Below the pieces are notes generated by a model. The model saw only the letters and a program-made list of their open reading frames with translations. It did no database searches and had not been told where the DNA came from. A stretch of 31,553 nucleotides of DNA. Source: CAZIKB01 sp964539665. GTDB lineage: Bacteria > Zhuqueibacterota > Zhuqueibacteria > Oceanimicrobiales > Oceanimicrobiaceae. The position numbers were made by a program, and so were the translations under genes. Positions 8,767-16,345 of the stretch are shown here, piece by piece. Location of the stretch: positions 1 to 31,553 of the forward strand of contig CAZIKB010000074.1 in NCBI GenBank assembly GCA_964539665.1, in the 5' to 3' direction. Position 1 is the stretch's first letter. Every line of letters starts with the position of its first letter.

Positions 8767-9069
8767 TTTTCAGCTCCATATTGGTCAAAAATGAGTGACG
8801 TATTTTTTTGATATTAAATTTATTGAAAAAGTATCATTCATGCAATGATTTTATTCAAGTGCACGGATCTTTATTGTATTACCAATAAAGTTATATTTGT
8901 TTTGCAAAAGTATTTTGTTTTAATTCTCATTGCTCTACTGTTACAATGCTCCATTGTTATATTGTTTGCATAATAACAATGCAGCAATGAGACAATGAAG
9001 CAATCATTCTATTATTAATCATAATTATTGAATTACACTTTATCATCCCTTTACACACCATTCAAAAGA
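8767..9069. other. AT-rich gap between minus-strand genes
   Basis: No coding frame is supported here. The only structure seen is the long imperfect hairpin at 8929-9004, listed separately. The remaining sequence is AT-rich and should contain the promoter of the ABC ATPase gene on the minus strand, but no box pair stands out. Confidence 0.5.
8929..9004. repeat. Phased imperfect inverted repeat, locus B
   Basis: The arms 8929-8960 and 8973-9004 match in inverted orientation at 25 of 32 positions with only a 12-base loop; the inner 8 bp (ATTGTTAT/ATAACAAT) are perfect. The right arm is made of 8-base units of the form RCAATGNR (ACAATGCA, GCAATGAG, ACAATGAA, GCAATCAT). It lies between two minus-strand genes, downstream of the glycine-rich repeat gene. 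It shares the roughly 8-base phasing of loci A and C but has a different unit. Confidence 0.6.
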
Positions 9070-10206
9070 CTACTCGAAATTTGCATTAATCAATGGCAAA
9101 AGTCTTAGAAACTTAGGATTGTTTTTAGCATAATTCAGTACGCCGATTTGAATGCCTTTTAGCCTTTTTGCAAAATTGAATATGCCAATGGTGACACCTA
9201 TCTGATCGCCGCGTATATGGTTAAATGCACTCACAGACACACCTTCAAAATAGCCTCTTTTTTCTATTTTAAAATAAGCGGGCGCGATGGCAAAACCTTT
9301 AAAATCCAGGCATCCTGCTGCTACGCCGGCTGCTGTAAATCCTACGATTTCTGGGGCTCCAACTCCAACACCGCCAATGTTTATGCCTTTAAGAACGCCC
9401 CCGGCTCCGACGCCTATTCCACCGATGGTCACTCCCGTCACATTTCGGCCCGCACCTGCACCGATCAGGGCAACAGAAAAACCGGTAATATCTCTGCCGG
9501 CTCCCAAACCTATTCCACTGATTGTGATACCCTTTATATCTCTACCGGCGCCTACACCAGCGAGGGCAATAGAAATTCCATTAATATCGTTTCCTGCTCC
9601 TAATCCTATACCGCCGATGGTAATGCCCGTCACATTTGCGCCAGCACCTACACCCAATCCACCGAAGGTGAAACCCTGAATGTTCCCGCCACTTCCAACA
9701 CCCATGCCGCCAATCATAACACCTGTGAGATTACCACCGCTTCCTAAACCTAGCCCGCCAATGCCAATGCCTTCTATGTTTCCGCCACTTCCCATTCCGA
9801 GACCACCGATTGCTATTCCTGAAATACGGTTACCGGCGCCAAGTCCGAGAAGACCAAGCGCTATCCCGTTTATGGAATTCTGGCCTTGAACTCCGAGAAC
9901 TCCAAAAGATATGCCATTTAATGTTTCAGCGCCCGGAATGGTTAAGCCGATGGATAAACCATTGACCACGCCATGAGGCGGCTCCTTGGGTTTCCAAATT
10001 GTAAAATTGAGACCGTTAACTTTATCCAGCCGGTTATCCTGAAAATTAATCCGTATCCCGTTTACTCTTCTCGAGTTTCCAATGCTTAAACCGTAGCCTT
10101 TTATGGTTAAGTCCAGACTGGGTGACTGTTGAGTCCAGGCCGAGCTAAAATGAAACAACAAAAGCAAGATTAATCCGAAATAGTTTACGACATTCTTGGT
10201 ATTCAT
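9070..10206 (-). CDS. Exported glycine-rich protein with 16-residue repeats (LA_2272 surface-repeat-like)
   Basis: The start is ATG 10206 (MNTKNVVNYF), just after GGGAGAAA; the ATG at 10233 would bury that site. The product is 378 residues. Residues 1 to ~24 are a signal peptide ending FHFSSA. Residues ~85-300 are about 13 units of exactly or nearly 16 residues with the pattern [IVL]xG[IV]x[IF]GGLGxGxGGN. The C-terminus shifts to GIFNFAKRLKGIQIGVLNYAKNN...LLPLINANF. Alternating hydrophobic and glycine residues suggest a β-solenoid or stacked β-strands. The C-terminal phrases resemble the LA_2272-type surface repeat family seen in Leptospira and Bacteroidota. A surface or outer-membrane location is likely; the function is unknown. 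Confidence 0.8.
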   Translation of the reverse strand: MNTKNVVNYFGLILLLLFHFSSAWTQQSPSLDLTIKGYGLSIGNSRRVNGIRINFQDNRLDKVNGLNFTIWKPKEPPHGVVNGLSIGLTIPGAETLNGISFGVLGVQGQNSINGIALGLLGLGAGNRISGIAIGGLGMGSGGNIEGIGIGGLGLGSGGNLTGVMIGGMGVGSGGNIQGFTFGGLGVGAGANVTGITIGGIGLGAGNDINGISIALAGVGAGRDIKGITISGIGLGAGRDITGFSVALIGAGAGRNVTGVTIGGIGVGAGGVLKGINIGGVGVGAPEIVGFTAAGVAAGCLDFKGFAIAPAYFKIEKRGYFEGVSVSAFNHIRGDQIGVTIGIFNFAKRLKGIQIGVLNYAKNNPKFLRLLPLINANFE

Positions 10207-10761
10207 AGTTTTTCTCCCTTCTCTCCGTTTCATATTGTCAAATATAACCGTTGAGTACGTTTAAAATAATATTTCAATTAACTTTCAATCTTGGGGTATT
10301 CTCCTCAAAGTGCCGCTGCAACATAGTAAGGCGTACTTGCTTCATAACTATTTTTCTGTGGTCGTTAACTCTCAATAGTGAGCAGGTATAAACTCTTGAA
10401 TTTTTTGTGAAATGTATCCTCATTCGGTTCCATTTGTATAATGGATTTGACCAATAACTCGAAGATTTGTTGCATTCCAACAATCTATTATGCAGGAATA
10501 ACATGTCAGGGCTGTTTTCGATCATACACGATACTACATGATGAGCAGGAAACGGGCCAATGTATCTACCAATATTAACAAGTTAATATTCGAATACGAC
10601 GTTTGTTAAATTATGTTTCTGCGAGCGATTTTAATGAATATCGGATAGGAATGACACAACAAAATATATTTAATATTTCACTTGATTAAGCTGAATCAAA
10701 TTTACATATTATAAAATGTTTCGCAGTCAACTTAAAACTCAATAAACCCGGAAAATTACAC
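10207..10761. other. 555-bp divergent intergenic region
   Basis: The region lies between the minus-strand repeat-protein gene and the plus-strand SDR gene. A perfect inverted repeat at 10571-10590 is listed separately. A smaller one (TTGATT/AATCAA, 10682-10699) precedes the SDR gene. An 83-codon minus-strand frame at 10274-10525 has no ribosome site and no recognisable family and is not called. Nothing else was seen. Confidence 0.45.
10571..10590. promoter_or_regulatory. Perfect 9+9 inverted repeat, operator-like
   Basis: AATATTAAC, two bases (AA), then GTTAATATT: a perfect dyad of two 9-base half-sites, about 170 bases upstream of the SDR start. The size and symmetry suit a dimeric repressor of the TetR/MarR kind. 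No such regulator is encoded nearby, so this is a structural observation only. Confidence 0.35.
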
Positions 10762-11529
10762 ATGGAATTAAATAACAAAGTCGCTTTAGTTACTGGCGCT
10801 TCCAGCGGTATTGGTAAGGAAACAGCTTTATTGTTTGTAAAAAACGGTGCAAAAGTAGCATTGCTTGGCAGAAAAATCGAAGCTCTTCAGGACACCAAGA
10901 CGGAAATCGAAAAACTTGGCGGGCAGGCAGTAATGACTCCTGCTGATGTAACTTTTGAAGACGAATGTCAACAGGCTATAAATAAAACGCTAAACGAGTT
11001 TGGCCAGTTGGATATTTTAGTGAATGCAGCAGGGATAATCGGGACTGGTTCCATTTCTGATACTTCACATGCAGCCTGGAGGGAAATGATGCTCGTCAAT
11101 TTAGATTCAGTTTTTTATTTGATGCAGTTGGCCCTGCCGCACTTAGAAAAGACTAAAGGAAATATTGTAAATGTTTCCAGCGTTACCGGAGTTCGGGCGT
11201 TCCCAAATGTTCTGGCCTATTGTGTAAGTAAGGCTGGTGTTGATCAACTAACTCGCTGCACAGCGCTGGAGCTGGCGCCAAAAGGGATTCGAGTCAATGC
11301 TGTCAACCCGGGTGTGGTGGTCACCAACCTGCATCGTCGTGGGGGCATGGACGAAGAAAAATACACAACTTTTCTCGAACACAGTAAGACAACTCATCCG
11401 CTTGAACGGGTTGGCCAGCCGCAAGACATTGCTGAATCGATTTTATATTTGGCATCAGAACGAGCCGGATGGGTAACAGGGCTCACACTAAGTGCCGATG
11501 GCGGCAGGCACCTTACCTGTGCCAGATGA
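10762..11529 (+). CDS. SDR family NAD(P)-dependent oxidoreductase
   Basis: A classical short-chain dehydrogenase/reductase of 255 residues, the usual length. The cofactor motif is TGASSGIG (11-18), the stabilising motif NAAG (88-91), and the catalytic set N113, S140, Y153 and K157 (YCVSK). RVNAVNPGVV lies after the active site and the C-terminal LSADGG motif is present. It should be a soluble cytoplasmic oxidoreductase acting on a hydroxyl/keto substrate that cannot be named. After R35-type positions the second β-strand reads ALLGRK, and the basic residue there hints at NADP preference. The ribosome site is weak (CCGGAAAA). It appears to be transcribed alone. Confidence 0.92.
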   Translation: MELNNKVALVTGASSGIGKETALLFVKNGAKVALLGRKIEALQDTKTEIEKLGGQAVMTPADVTFEDECQQAINKTLNEFGQLDILVNAAGIIGTGSISDTSHAAWREMMLVNLDSVFYLMQLALPHLEKTKGNIVNVSSVTGVRAFPNVLAYCVSKAGVDQLTRCTALELAPKGIRVNAVNPGVVVTNLHRRGGMDEEKYTTFLEHSKTTHPLERVGQPQDIAESILYLASERAGWVTGLTLSADGGRHLTCAR

Positions 11530-11673
11530 GTGCGAAATAAATTGCAAAATAAATCTGTTTAGTCTGATATATATGTTGTACGGTCAAACGTACTTTGTGA
11601 AAATTGTGTAAGAAAAATAGAGTTTAGTGATGAAAATAATAAAGAATCTTCAAAACTTTGTAATAAAATTCCT

Positions 11674-11703
11674 TTGACTAAATTATTGAAAATTTTGTAT
11701 ATT
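11674..11703 (+). promoter_or_regulatory. Candidate sigma-70 promoter
   Basis: TTGACT (11674-11679), an 18-base spacer, then TATATT (11698-11703), directly upstream of the DUF2062 gene. The predicted transcript start (~11710) gives a very short leader just ahead of the AAGGA ribosome site at 11712-11716. Confidence 0.45.
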
Positions 11704-11723
11704 ATTAATTAAAAGGATTTGTG

Positions 11724-12248
11724 ATGTTCTGGCTAAAATTTATCAGTAAATTTATTAAAGTCTTACGTTCGGGGGAATCACCACCGCTAATCGCCGGTGG
11801 ATTTACAATGGGCTTTGTGGTTGGCCTCACACCATTCTGGTCCCTGCAAAACATAATCATCCTGGTTGTGGCTGTTTTAACCAGAGTAAACCTGGCTGCT
11901 GTTTTTTTCTCGCTTTTCCTTTTCAGTTTCGTGTCCTACTTGTTTGATCCACTGTTTCATGATTTAGGATATTTACTGCTTGCCAAAATTGAAGTATTCA
12001 AAGGAATGTGGACAGCCCTTTACAATTGGCCGCTGGCGCCTTTTACACGATTTTATAATACAATAGTTATGGGTAGTCTGATTATTGCCCTGGTGTTAAC
12101 TTTCCCTGTTTACGTTTTTGCTAAAAAAGGTATTCTGGCTTACCGTAAATCCTGGGCAGATAAATTAGAAAAGTCAAAATTCATGAAAGCTTTAAAAGGA
12201 AATATTCTCGTTAAATGGTATGTTAAAATTAGAGACTTGAGGGGGTAA
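11724..12248 (+). CDS. DUF2062 membrane protein (TIGR03546-like)
   Basis: A 174-residue protein with several hydrophobic segments. The DUF2062 hallmark is GGFTMGFVVGLTPFWSLQN (about 26-44), followed by long hydrophobic stretches to ~90 and another membrane segment near 115-135. ATG 11724 is seven bases after AAGGA; the GTG at 11721 is too close. Only two bases separate it from the next gene, a TIGR03545-like protein. These two families are known as an uncharacterised two-gene pair in bacteria with outer membranes. I infer that it is the inner-membrane partner of the large AsmA-like protein. Confidence 0.82.
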   Translation: MFWLKFISKFIKVLRSGESPPLIAGGFTMGFVVGLTPFWSLQNIIILVVAVLTRVNLAAVFFSLFLFSFVSYLFDPLFHDLGYLLLAKIEVFKGMWTALYNWPLAPFTRFYNTIVMGSLIIALVLTFPVYVFAKKGILAYRKSWADKLEKSKFMKALKGNILVKWYVKIRDLRG

Positions 12249-12250
12249 CC

Positions 12251-14074
12251 ATGAGACCAAAGGGAATTATTATACTTGTTGTACTGGTGGGATTGACAGT
12301 CGGCATCGCTTATCTTCTCAGCGATAAATTAATTGAGAGGAGTATGGAGAGCGCCGGAGAATCCATAGTCGGCGCTAAGGTAGAAATTGATAATCTAAAT
12401 TTCAGCCTGCTAAGTTTATCCATATCTCTGGAACGTTTGCAGGTGGCTAATCCTAAAGATACCTGGAAAAATATTTTTGAAACAGGTAGAATGTCATTTG
12501 ATATGGAGTTTGCACCGCTTTTCAGAAAGAAAATCATTATTAATGATGTAACAATGGCCGGCCTTCGGATTGGCGCCAAAAGAGAAACTGACGGTAAAAT
12601 CCTGAAAAAGAGCACAGACGAAACACCTGGCTGGGCAGACAAAATCAAAGCAAACCTCAAGAAACGAATCGCGTCGGCGCCCGTTTTAAACCTGGCTGTT
12701 TTAAAGAAAAAAATAAATGTAGATAGTTTATTTGCTGCAATCGACATACAATCTATTAAACAAATAGAACAAATAAAACTGGCTGCAGATTCAACCCAAA
12801 AAAAATGGCAAACAGCCATTAAAGAAGTTGATCCAAAAAACGAACTGGTAAAAATTGAGAAAGAAATTAATCAAATCAAATCCCGGGAAATAAAAGGCAT
12901 AGACGATTTGGTGAATACTCTTGAAAAATCTAAACGACTTTATGACAGGTTGAGCGATTTTAAAAAAGATATTGACCAAAAAAAGAATCAATCAGTAGAC
13001 GATTTTAAGCAATTTGCGGTCATGTTCAAGAGCGTTGATAATTGGATTGAAGAAGATTTTAATGTTTTGAAAAGCAAAGCGAGTCTTGGCGAATTCACCT
13101 CCCAAAATATTGGTACAATGTTATTTGGAGAAAATCTCGTTCAGACCATTACTGGTATTTTGTCATATATTGACCTTGCCAGAAAATACATGCCAGTAGC
13201 AGAAAAATTTGCCAGCGCTGGCAAGGTTGAAAAGCCACCCAGATTTGCCGGACAGGATATCCGCTTTCCATTACAGCATCCAAAACCGAATTTTTTAATG
13301 GAGAATATCTCGCTCAGCGGCGCTACGAATCAAGCGGATTCTAACGATGTTGTATCTTTAAGCGGAAATTTGAAAGGCATCACTTCGCACCCCCGCATAT
13401 ATGGCAAACCACTGACATTTGATCTTGCTGCACATTTACCGCGATCAAAAATTTATCAATTATCCGGCGAGGTTGATCACACAAAGGATATTCCTGAAGA
13501 ACGCTATGAATTAATAGCATCCGGCATTGCTTTGGGGAGAATTGATTTACCCGCGCGACCATATCTGCCTTCAAAATTAAACGTGGAGAGCGGGGATATC
13601 ACAACCAAATTTAATTTGTCTGGCGAGCAGCTTGATTTTAATATAGAAATTAACGCGCGACCGGTGAATTTTAGCTTTACAGATAGCTTGGCAAAAACCG
13701 ATGTTATTTCACAAATATCCACAGATGTTTTCAATTCAATAGATAATTTAAAATTATCTGCGGGCATTAAAGGAACATCTGAGGATTTAAGCCTTCAAAT
13801 CAGTTCAAATATTGATAATATTTTAGCCAATCGAATCAATGGAGTCATTGGTAAATCGGCAGAAGTCGCCCGGTCTGAACTAAAGAAAAAACTAAACTCA
13901 ATCGTTGGGCCTAAAAAACAGGAAGCCCGGGAGTTAGTAAATAAATATCAGGATCAGATTAATAGTGAAATAAAAAAGCTTGAAAATGGTATTAATGATA
14001 AACTGGTAATTGTAGAGCAAAAGAAAAAGGAAATCGAGCAAAAAATAAAAGAGGAAAAGGGATTAAAGACGTAA
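12251..14074 (+). CDS. TIGR03545-like AsmA-type envelope protein
   Basis: 607 residues starting at ATG 12251 behind GAGGGGG, two bases after the DUF2062 stop. One N-terminal membrane anchor at ~5-24 (GIIILVVLVGLTVGIAYLL). The next block (VGAKVEIDNLNFSLLSLSISLERLQVANP, about 41-69) is the AsmA/DUF748-style β-groove opening. Residues ~165-270 are Lys/Glu-rich and probably coiled coil. A β-rich region follows to ~510, and the end is a highly charged helix. AsmA-like proteins span the periplasm and are linked to lipid transport to the outer membrane, so a lipid-transfer bridge anchored by DUF2062 is plausible; that function is inference. The pairing and N-terminus support the family call well. 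Confidence 0.82.
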   Translation: MRPKGIIILVVLVGLTVGIAYLLSDKLIERSMESAGESIVGAKVEIDNLNFSLLSLSISLERLQVANPKDTWKNIFETGRMSFDMEFAPLFRKKIIINDVTMAGLRIGAKRETDGKILKKSTDETPGWADKIKANLKKRIASAPVLNLAVLKKKINVDSLFAAIDIQSIKQIEQIKLAADSTQKKWQTAIKEVDPKNELVKIEKEINQIKSREIKGIDDLVNTLEKSKRLYDRLSDFKKDIDQKKNQSVDDFKQFAVMFKSVDNWIEEDFNVLKSKASLGEFTSQNIGTMLFGENLVQTITGILSYIDLARKYMPVAEKFASAGKVEKPPRFAGQDIRFPLQHPKPNFLMENISLSGATNQADSNDVVSLSGNLKGITSHPRIYGKPLTFDLAAHLPRSKIYQLSGEVDHTKDIPEERYELIASGIALGRIDLPARPYLPSKLNVESGDITTKFNLSGEQLDFNIEINARPVNFSFTDSLAKTDVISQISTDVFNSIDNLKLSAGIKGTSEDLSLQISSNIDNILANRINGVIGKSAEVARSELKKKLNSIVGPKKQEARELVNKYQDQINSEIKKLENGINDKLVIVEQKKKEIEQKIKEEKGLKT

Positions 14075-14163
14075 CTAAAAAATTGAAGAACATATTTAAA
14101 AAGAACTAATGCTAAATGATTCACTTGTATCATCAAAAAAGACTAATTGAAAGGAAAAATATA

Positions 14164-14787
14164 ATGAAGCGTTCTATAATAATTATAGCTTTTTTGCTAT
14201 TGATAATATCACCAGGATTCATACAGGCCCAGTGGTCTGTAGCGCCCCACGTGGTCATTTCCATCCCCAATGCCGATTTCGCCAACGTTAGTGGAACTGG
14301 AGGAGGCTTTGGTATTAAGGCAATACGTGATTTCAGATCTATGCATGGTATCGGATTGCGTGGAGATTTTGCCTTTATAAGTCACGGTAAAGATTTTGGA
14401 ACGGTTGGTGGTTACATATCTGAAATCCGTCACCAGTCTTTTCGTTTGACTTTCGGACCCCAGTATTCCCTGGGTACACGAAAATTTAAAGTGCACGCTG
14501 AGGTTTCAGGTGGATTTTATATTTTTAGAACAAACGAAGACATCCAAACAAATTTCGGCTTTTTCCAGGATTCTTCCGGGGATGCCGCTTTAGGTTGGAA
14601 TTTTGGCGGTGGATTTCAGTATGATATTGGTTTAGGACCGTGGTTAGATGTGGCGCTGGAATATCAGACCATTTACAACATTCCACAAATAGTTGGCATA
14701 GATGAAGCGACACTTAAGTCAATTACAACAGATATCACTGCACATGAAATAACTTTGAAAATAGGCGTGATATTTTTTCTTAAATGA
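14164..14787 (+). CDS. Small outer-membrane β-barrel-like protein
   Basis: The start is ATG 14164, just after AAAGGAAAAATATA; an in-frame ATG at 14116 would add 16 charged residues before the signal peptide. The product is 207 residues with a leader MKRSIIIIAFLLLIISPGF ending IQA|QW. The rest alternates polar and hydrophobic residues with many aromatics (GLRGDFAFISHG, FRLTFGPQYSLG, WLDVALEYQTIYN) and ends in a β-strand finishing FFLK. This fits an 8-stranded OmpA/OmpW-type barrel ('outer membrane protein beta-barrel domain'). It may belong to the same transcription unit as the upstream envelope pair (89 bases apart). Its ligand is unknown. Confidence 0.78.
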   Translation: MKRSIIIIAFLLLIISPGFIQAQWSVAPHVVISIPNADFANVSGTGGGFGIKAIRDFRSMHGIGLRGDFAFISHGKDFGTVGGYISEIRHQSFRLTFGPQYSLGTRKFKVHAEVSGGFYIFRTNEDIQTNFGFFQDSSGDAALGWNFGGGFQYDIGLGPWLDVALEYQTIYNIPQIVGIDEATLKSITTDITAHEITLKIGVIFFLK

Positions 14788-14791
14788 TATA

Positions 14792-16204
14792 TCATTCATA
14801 AAAACGAATTACTTCGCGACTAATTTTATTGCTGATAGAATCAAGCAGTTCATTCATAAGCGTAAATAGCGGCCGAGGATTTCTTGGAGCGTCAATCAGA
14901 TAACGTTTATTTTCAGGCAGATCGTAAATGCTTCCCTGGTAAGCTATCCAATGTGCCACATCGTTTAGATCTTCTTCAAGTCTTTGTCTGTACAAATACT
15001 TGCCTGTTTCGGATTCCAGTATAAAATAATCGACATAAATTCTGACCGTGCGTGATTTGGTATATTCGCGATAAAAAATTGGTTCAGTTTCTTTGACTTC
15101 TTTTCCGGCAGAATCCTTTACAGCTATGGTTTTTTCATATTTAAATTCTGTAAAAGACTCTGGTTTGTCTTTTACATTTACTTTTCTCACGTTGCCCCAG
15201 ACTATCGAATTCAATCCTTCATCATTAGCTAATTTCAACAATTCAACTTCAAGTATCCGGTTTTGTTTTTTACTTCGCAGCTTATTTAACAGGGCATTCA
15301 TATTCGCTTCTGATAGAAACTCAGCAAACCTGATATTTGCATGTATAACTCGATTTAAAATTCCGCTGGCAATGAAATAACCATCTACGGTATATTCGCT
15401 TAAATTTTGAAATGGAAAAACGCCCACATATTGTACTGCGTTATCAAATGCACGCTGTACCCAGTCGGTTGTATCCTTGTATTCTTCAATTATTTTTTGA
15501 GTTTTTTCAAATTGTTCTAATGCCTCTCGATACCGTTCTTCTTTAAAATATTGCTTTCCTGCTTGGTAGTGACTTTCAGCAATTTTTCCAGTTGCTTTTG
15601 AATGGTTTGGAGCAATATCTAAAACTTTATGGTAGGCAGTTAAAGCATTCGAAAAATTCTTTTCAGCTAACCAGCGGTCACCTGAATTAAGAAATGATTG
15701 AATGGCTTTTTCAAAGGAATTGTTGTAGTTTTCAATAGAATCATGCGCCTTAAGATAGGCCAACCCGGCTTTCTGCCAATTTTTGGTACTGAAAAAAGCT
15801 TCGGCATTCGAGTAATGATATTTTGCAGCTTCTCGTTTTGTATGCAATAACCGCTGCTTTATATTTACCGTTTTAAAAACCACGCCGTATCGAGCGAATC
15901 TTCGCAGTAGTCCCTGTATCCGTTCGTATTCCCTGACTGCCGGATCCCAGTTTTCTGCAGCTTCATAATTTTCGGCTCGATTTATCAGTTCGTCGTAAGC
16001 TTTTGGTGCGACTGATTTTAAGTGTACAAGCGCTTCTATGAAATCCGGCTTTTCACGCAGCGCTTTCAGATCTTGTTCAGCAGATTCCACATAAAGTCCG
16101 GAGGCTTCAAATTCCTGTGCTTTTTTATATGCCTTTTTTGAAGAAGAACAAGCTGAGAAAATAAATAATATTATGAATATTAAGTAAAAGTAAATTCTCC
16201 TCAT
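14792..16204 (-). CDS. TPR lipoprotein with CsgG/TolB-like C-terminal domain
   Basis: 470 residues. The leader MRRIYFYLIFIILFIFSAC has lipobox FSAC with lipidated C19, followed by SSS, suggesting an outer-membrane lipoprotein. Residues ~30-250 are TPR-like helices (AAKYHYSNAEAFFSTKNWQKAGLAYLKA; ALTAYHKVLDIAPNHSKATGKIAESHYQAGKQYF). From ~265 the sequence YVGVFPFQNLSEYTVDGYFIASGILNRVI resembles the start of CsgG/FlgO/TolB N-terminal domains, which assemble in the periplasm or outer membrane. ATG 16204 has GGGGA upstream. It converges with the barrel gene with only four bases between the stops. A role as an outer-membrane assembly scaffold is inferred. Confidence 0.8.
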   Translation of the reverse strand: MRRIYFYLIFIILFIFSACSSSKKAYKKAQEFEASGLYVESAEQDLKALREKPDFIEALVHLKSVAPKAYDELINRAENYEAAENWDPAVREYERIQGLLRRFARYGVVFKTVNIKQRLLHTKREAAKYHYSNAEAFFSTKNWQKAGLAYLKAHDSIENYNNSFEKAIQSFLNSGDRWLAEKNFSNALTAYHKVLDIAPNHSKATGKIAESHYQAGKQYFKEERYREALEQFEKTQKIIEEYKDTTDWVQRAFDNAVQYVGVFPFQNLSEYTVDGYFIASGILNRVIHANIRFAEFLSEANMNALLNKLRSKKQNRILEVELLKLANDEGLNSIVWGNVRKVNVKDKPESFTEFKYEKTIAVKDSAGKEVKETEPIFYREYTKSRTVRIYVDYFILESETGKYLYRQRLEEDLNDVAHWIAYQGSIYDLPENKRYLIDAPRNPRPLFTLMNELLDSISNKISREVIRFYE

Positions 16205-16345
16205 TGTTTTCCCCGGTTTGATTGAATGATTTGTACAATTTTGAACGTGAAGTTTAGTTTACGGGCTTCACGCATTTCGCTCTCCGACTTTTATCAAAGT
16301 ATTTCCTGTTAATCCCCGTGCAAATACGTGGTGATAAGTTACTGT

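Noticed and set aside
9217..9889. Pro/Ala-rich plus-strand frames opposite the glycine-rich gene
   Set aside because: They are mirror images of the Gly-rich repeat codons, with no ribosome sites or leaders.
10274..10525. 83-codon minus-strand open frame in the divergent gap
   Set aside because: No ribosome site, no recognisable domain, and composition like the surrounding non-coding DNA; not enough support for a gene.
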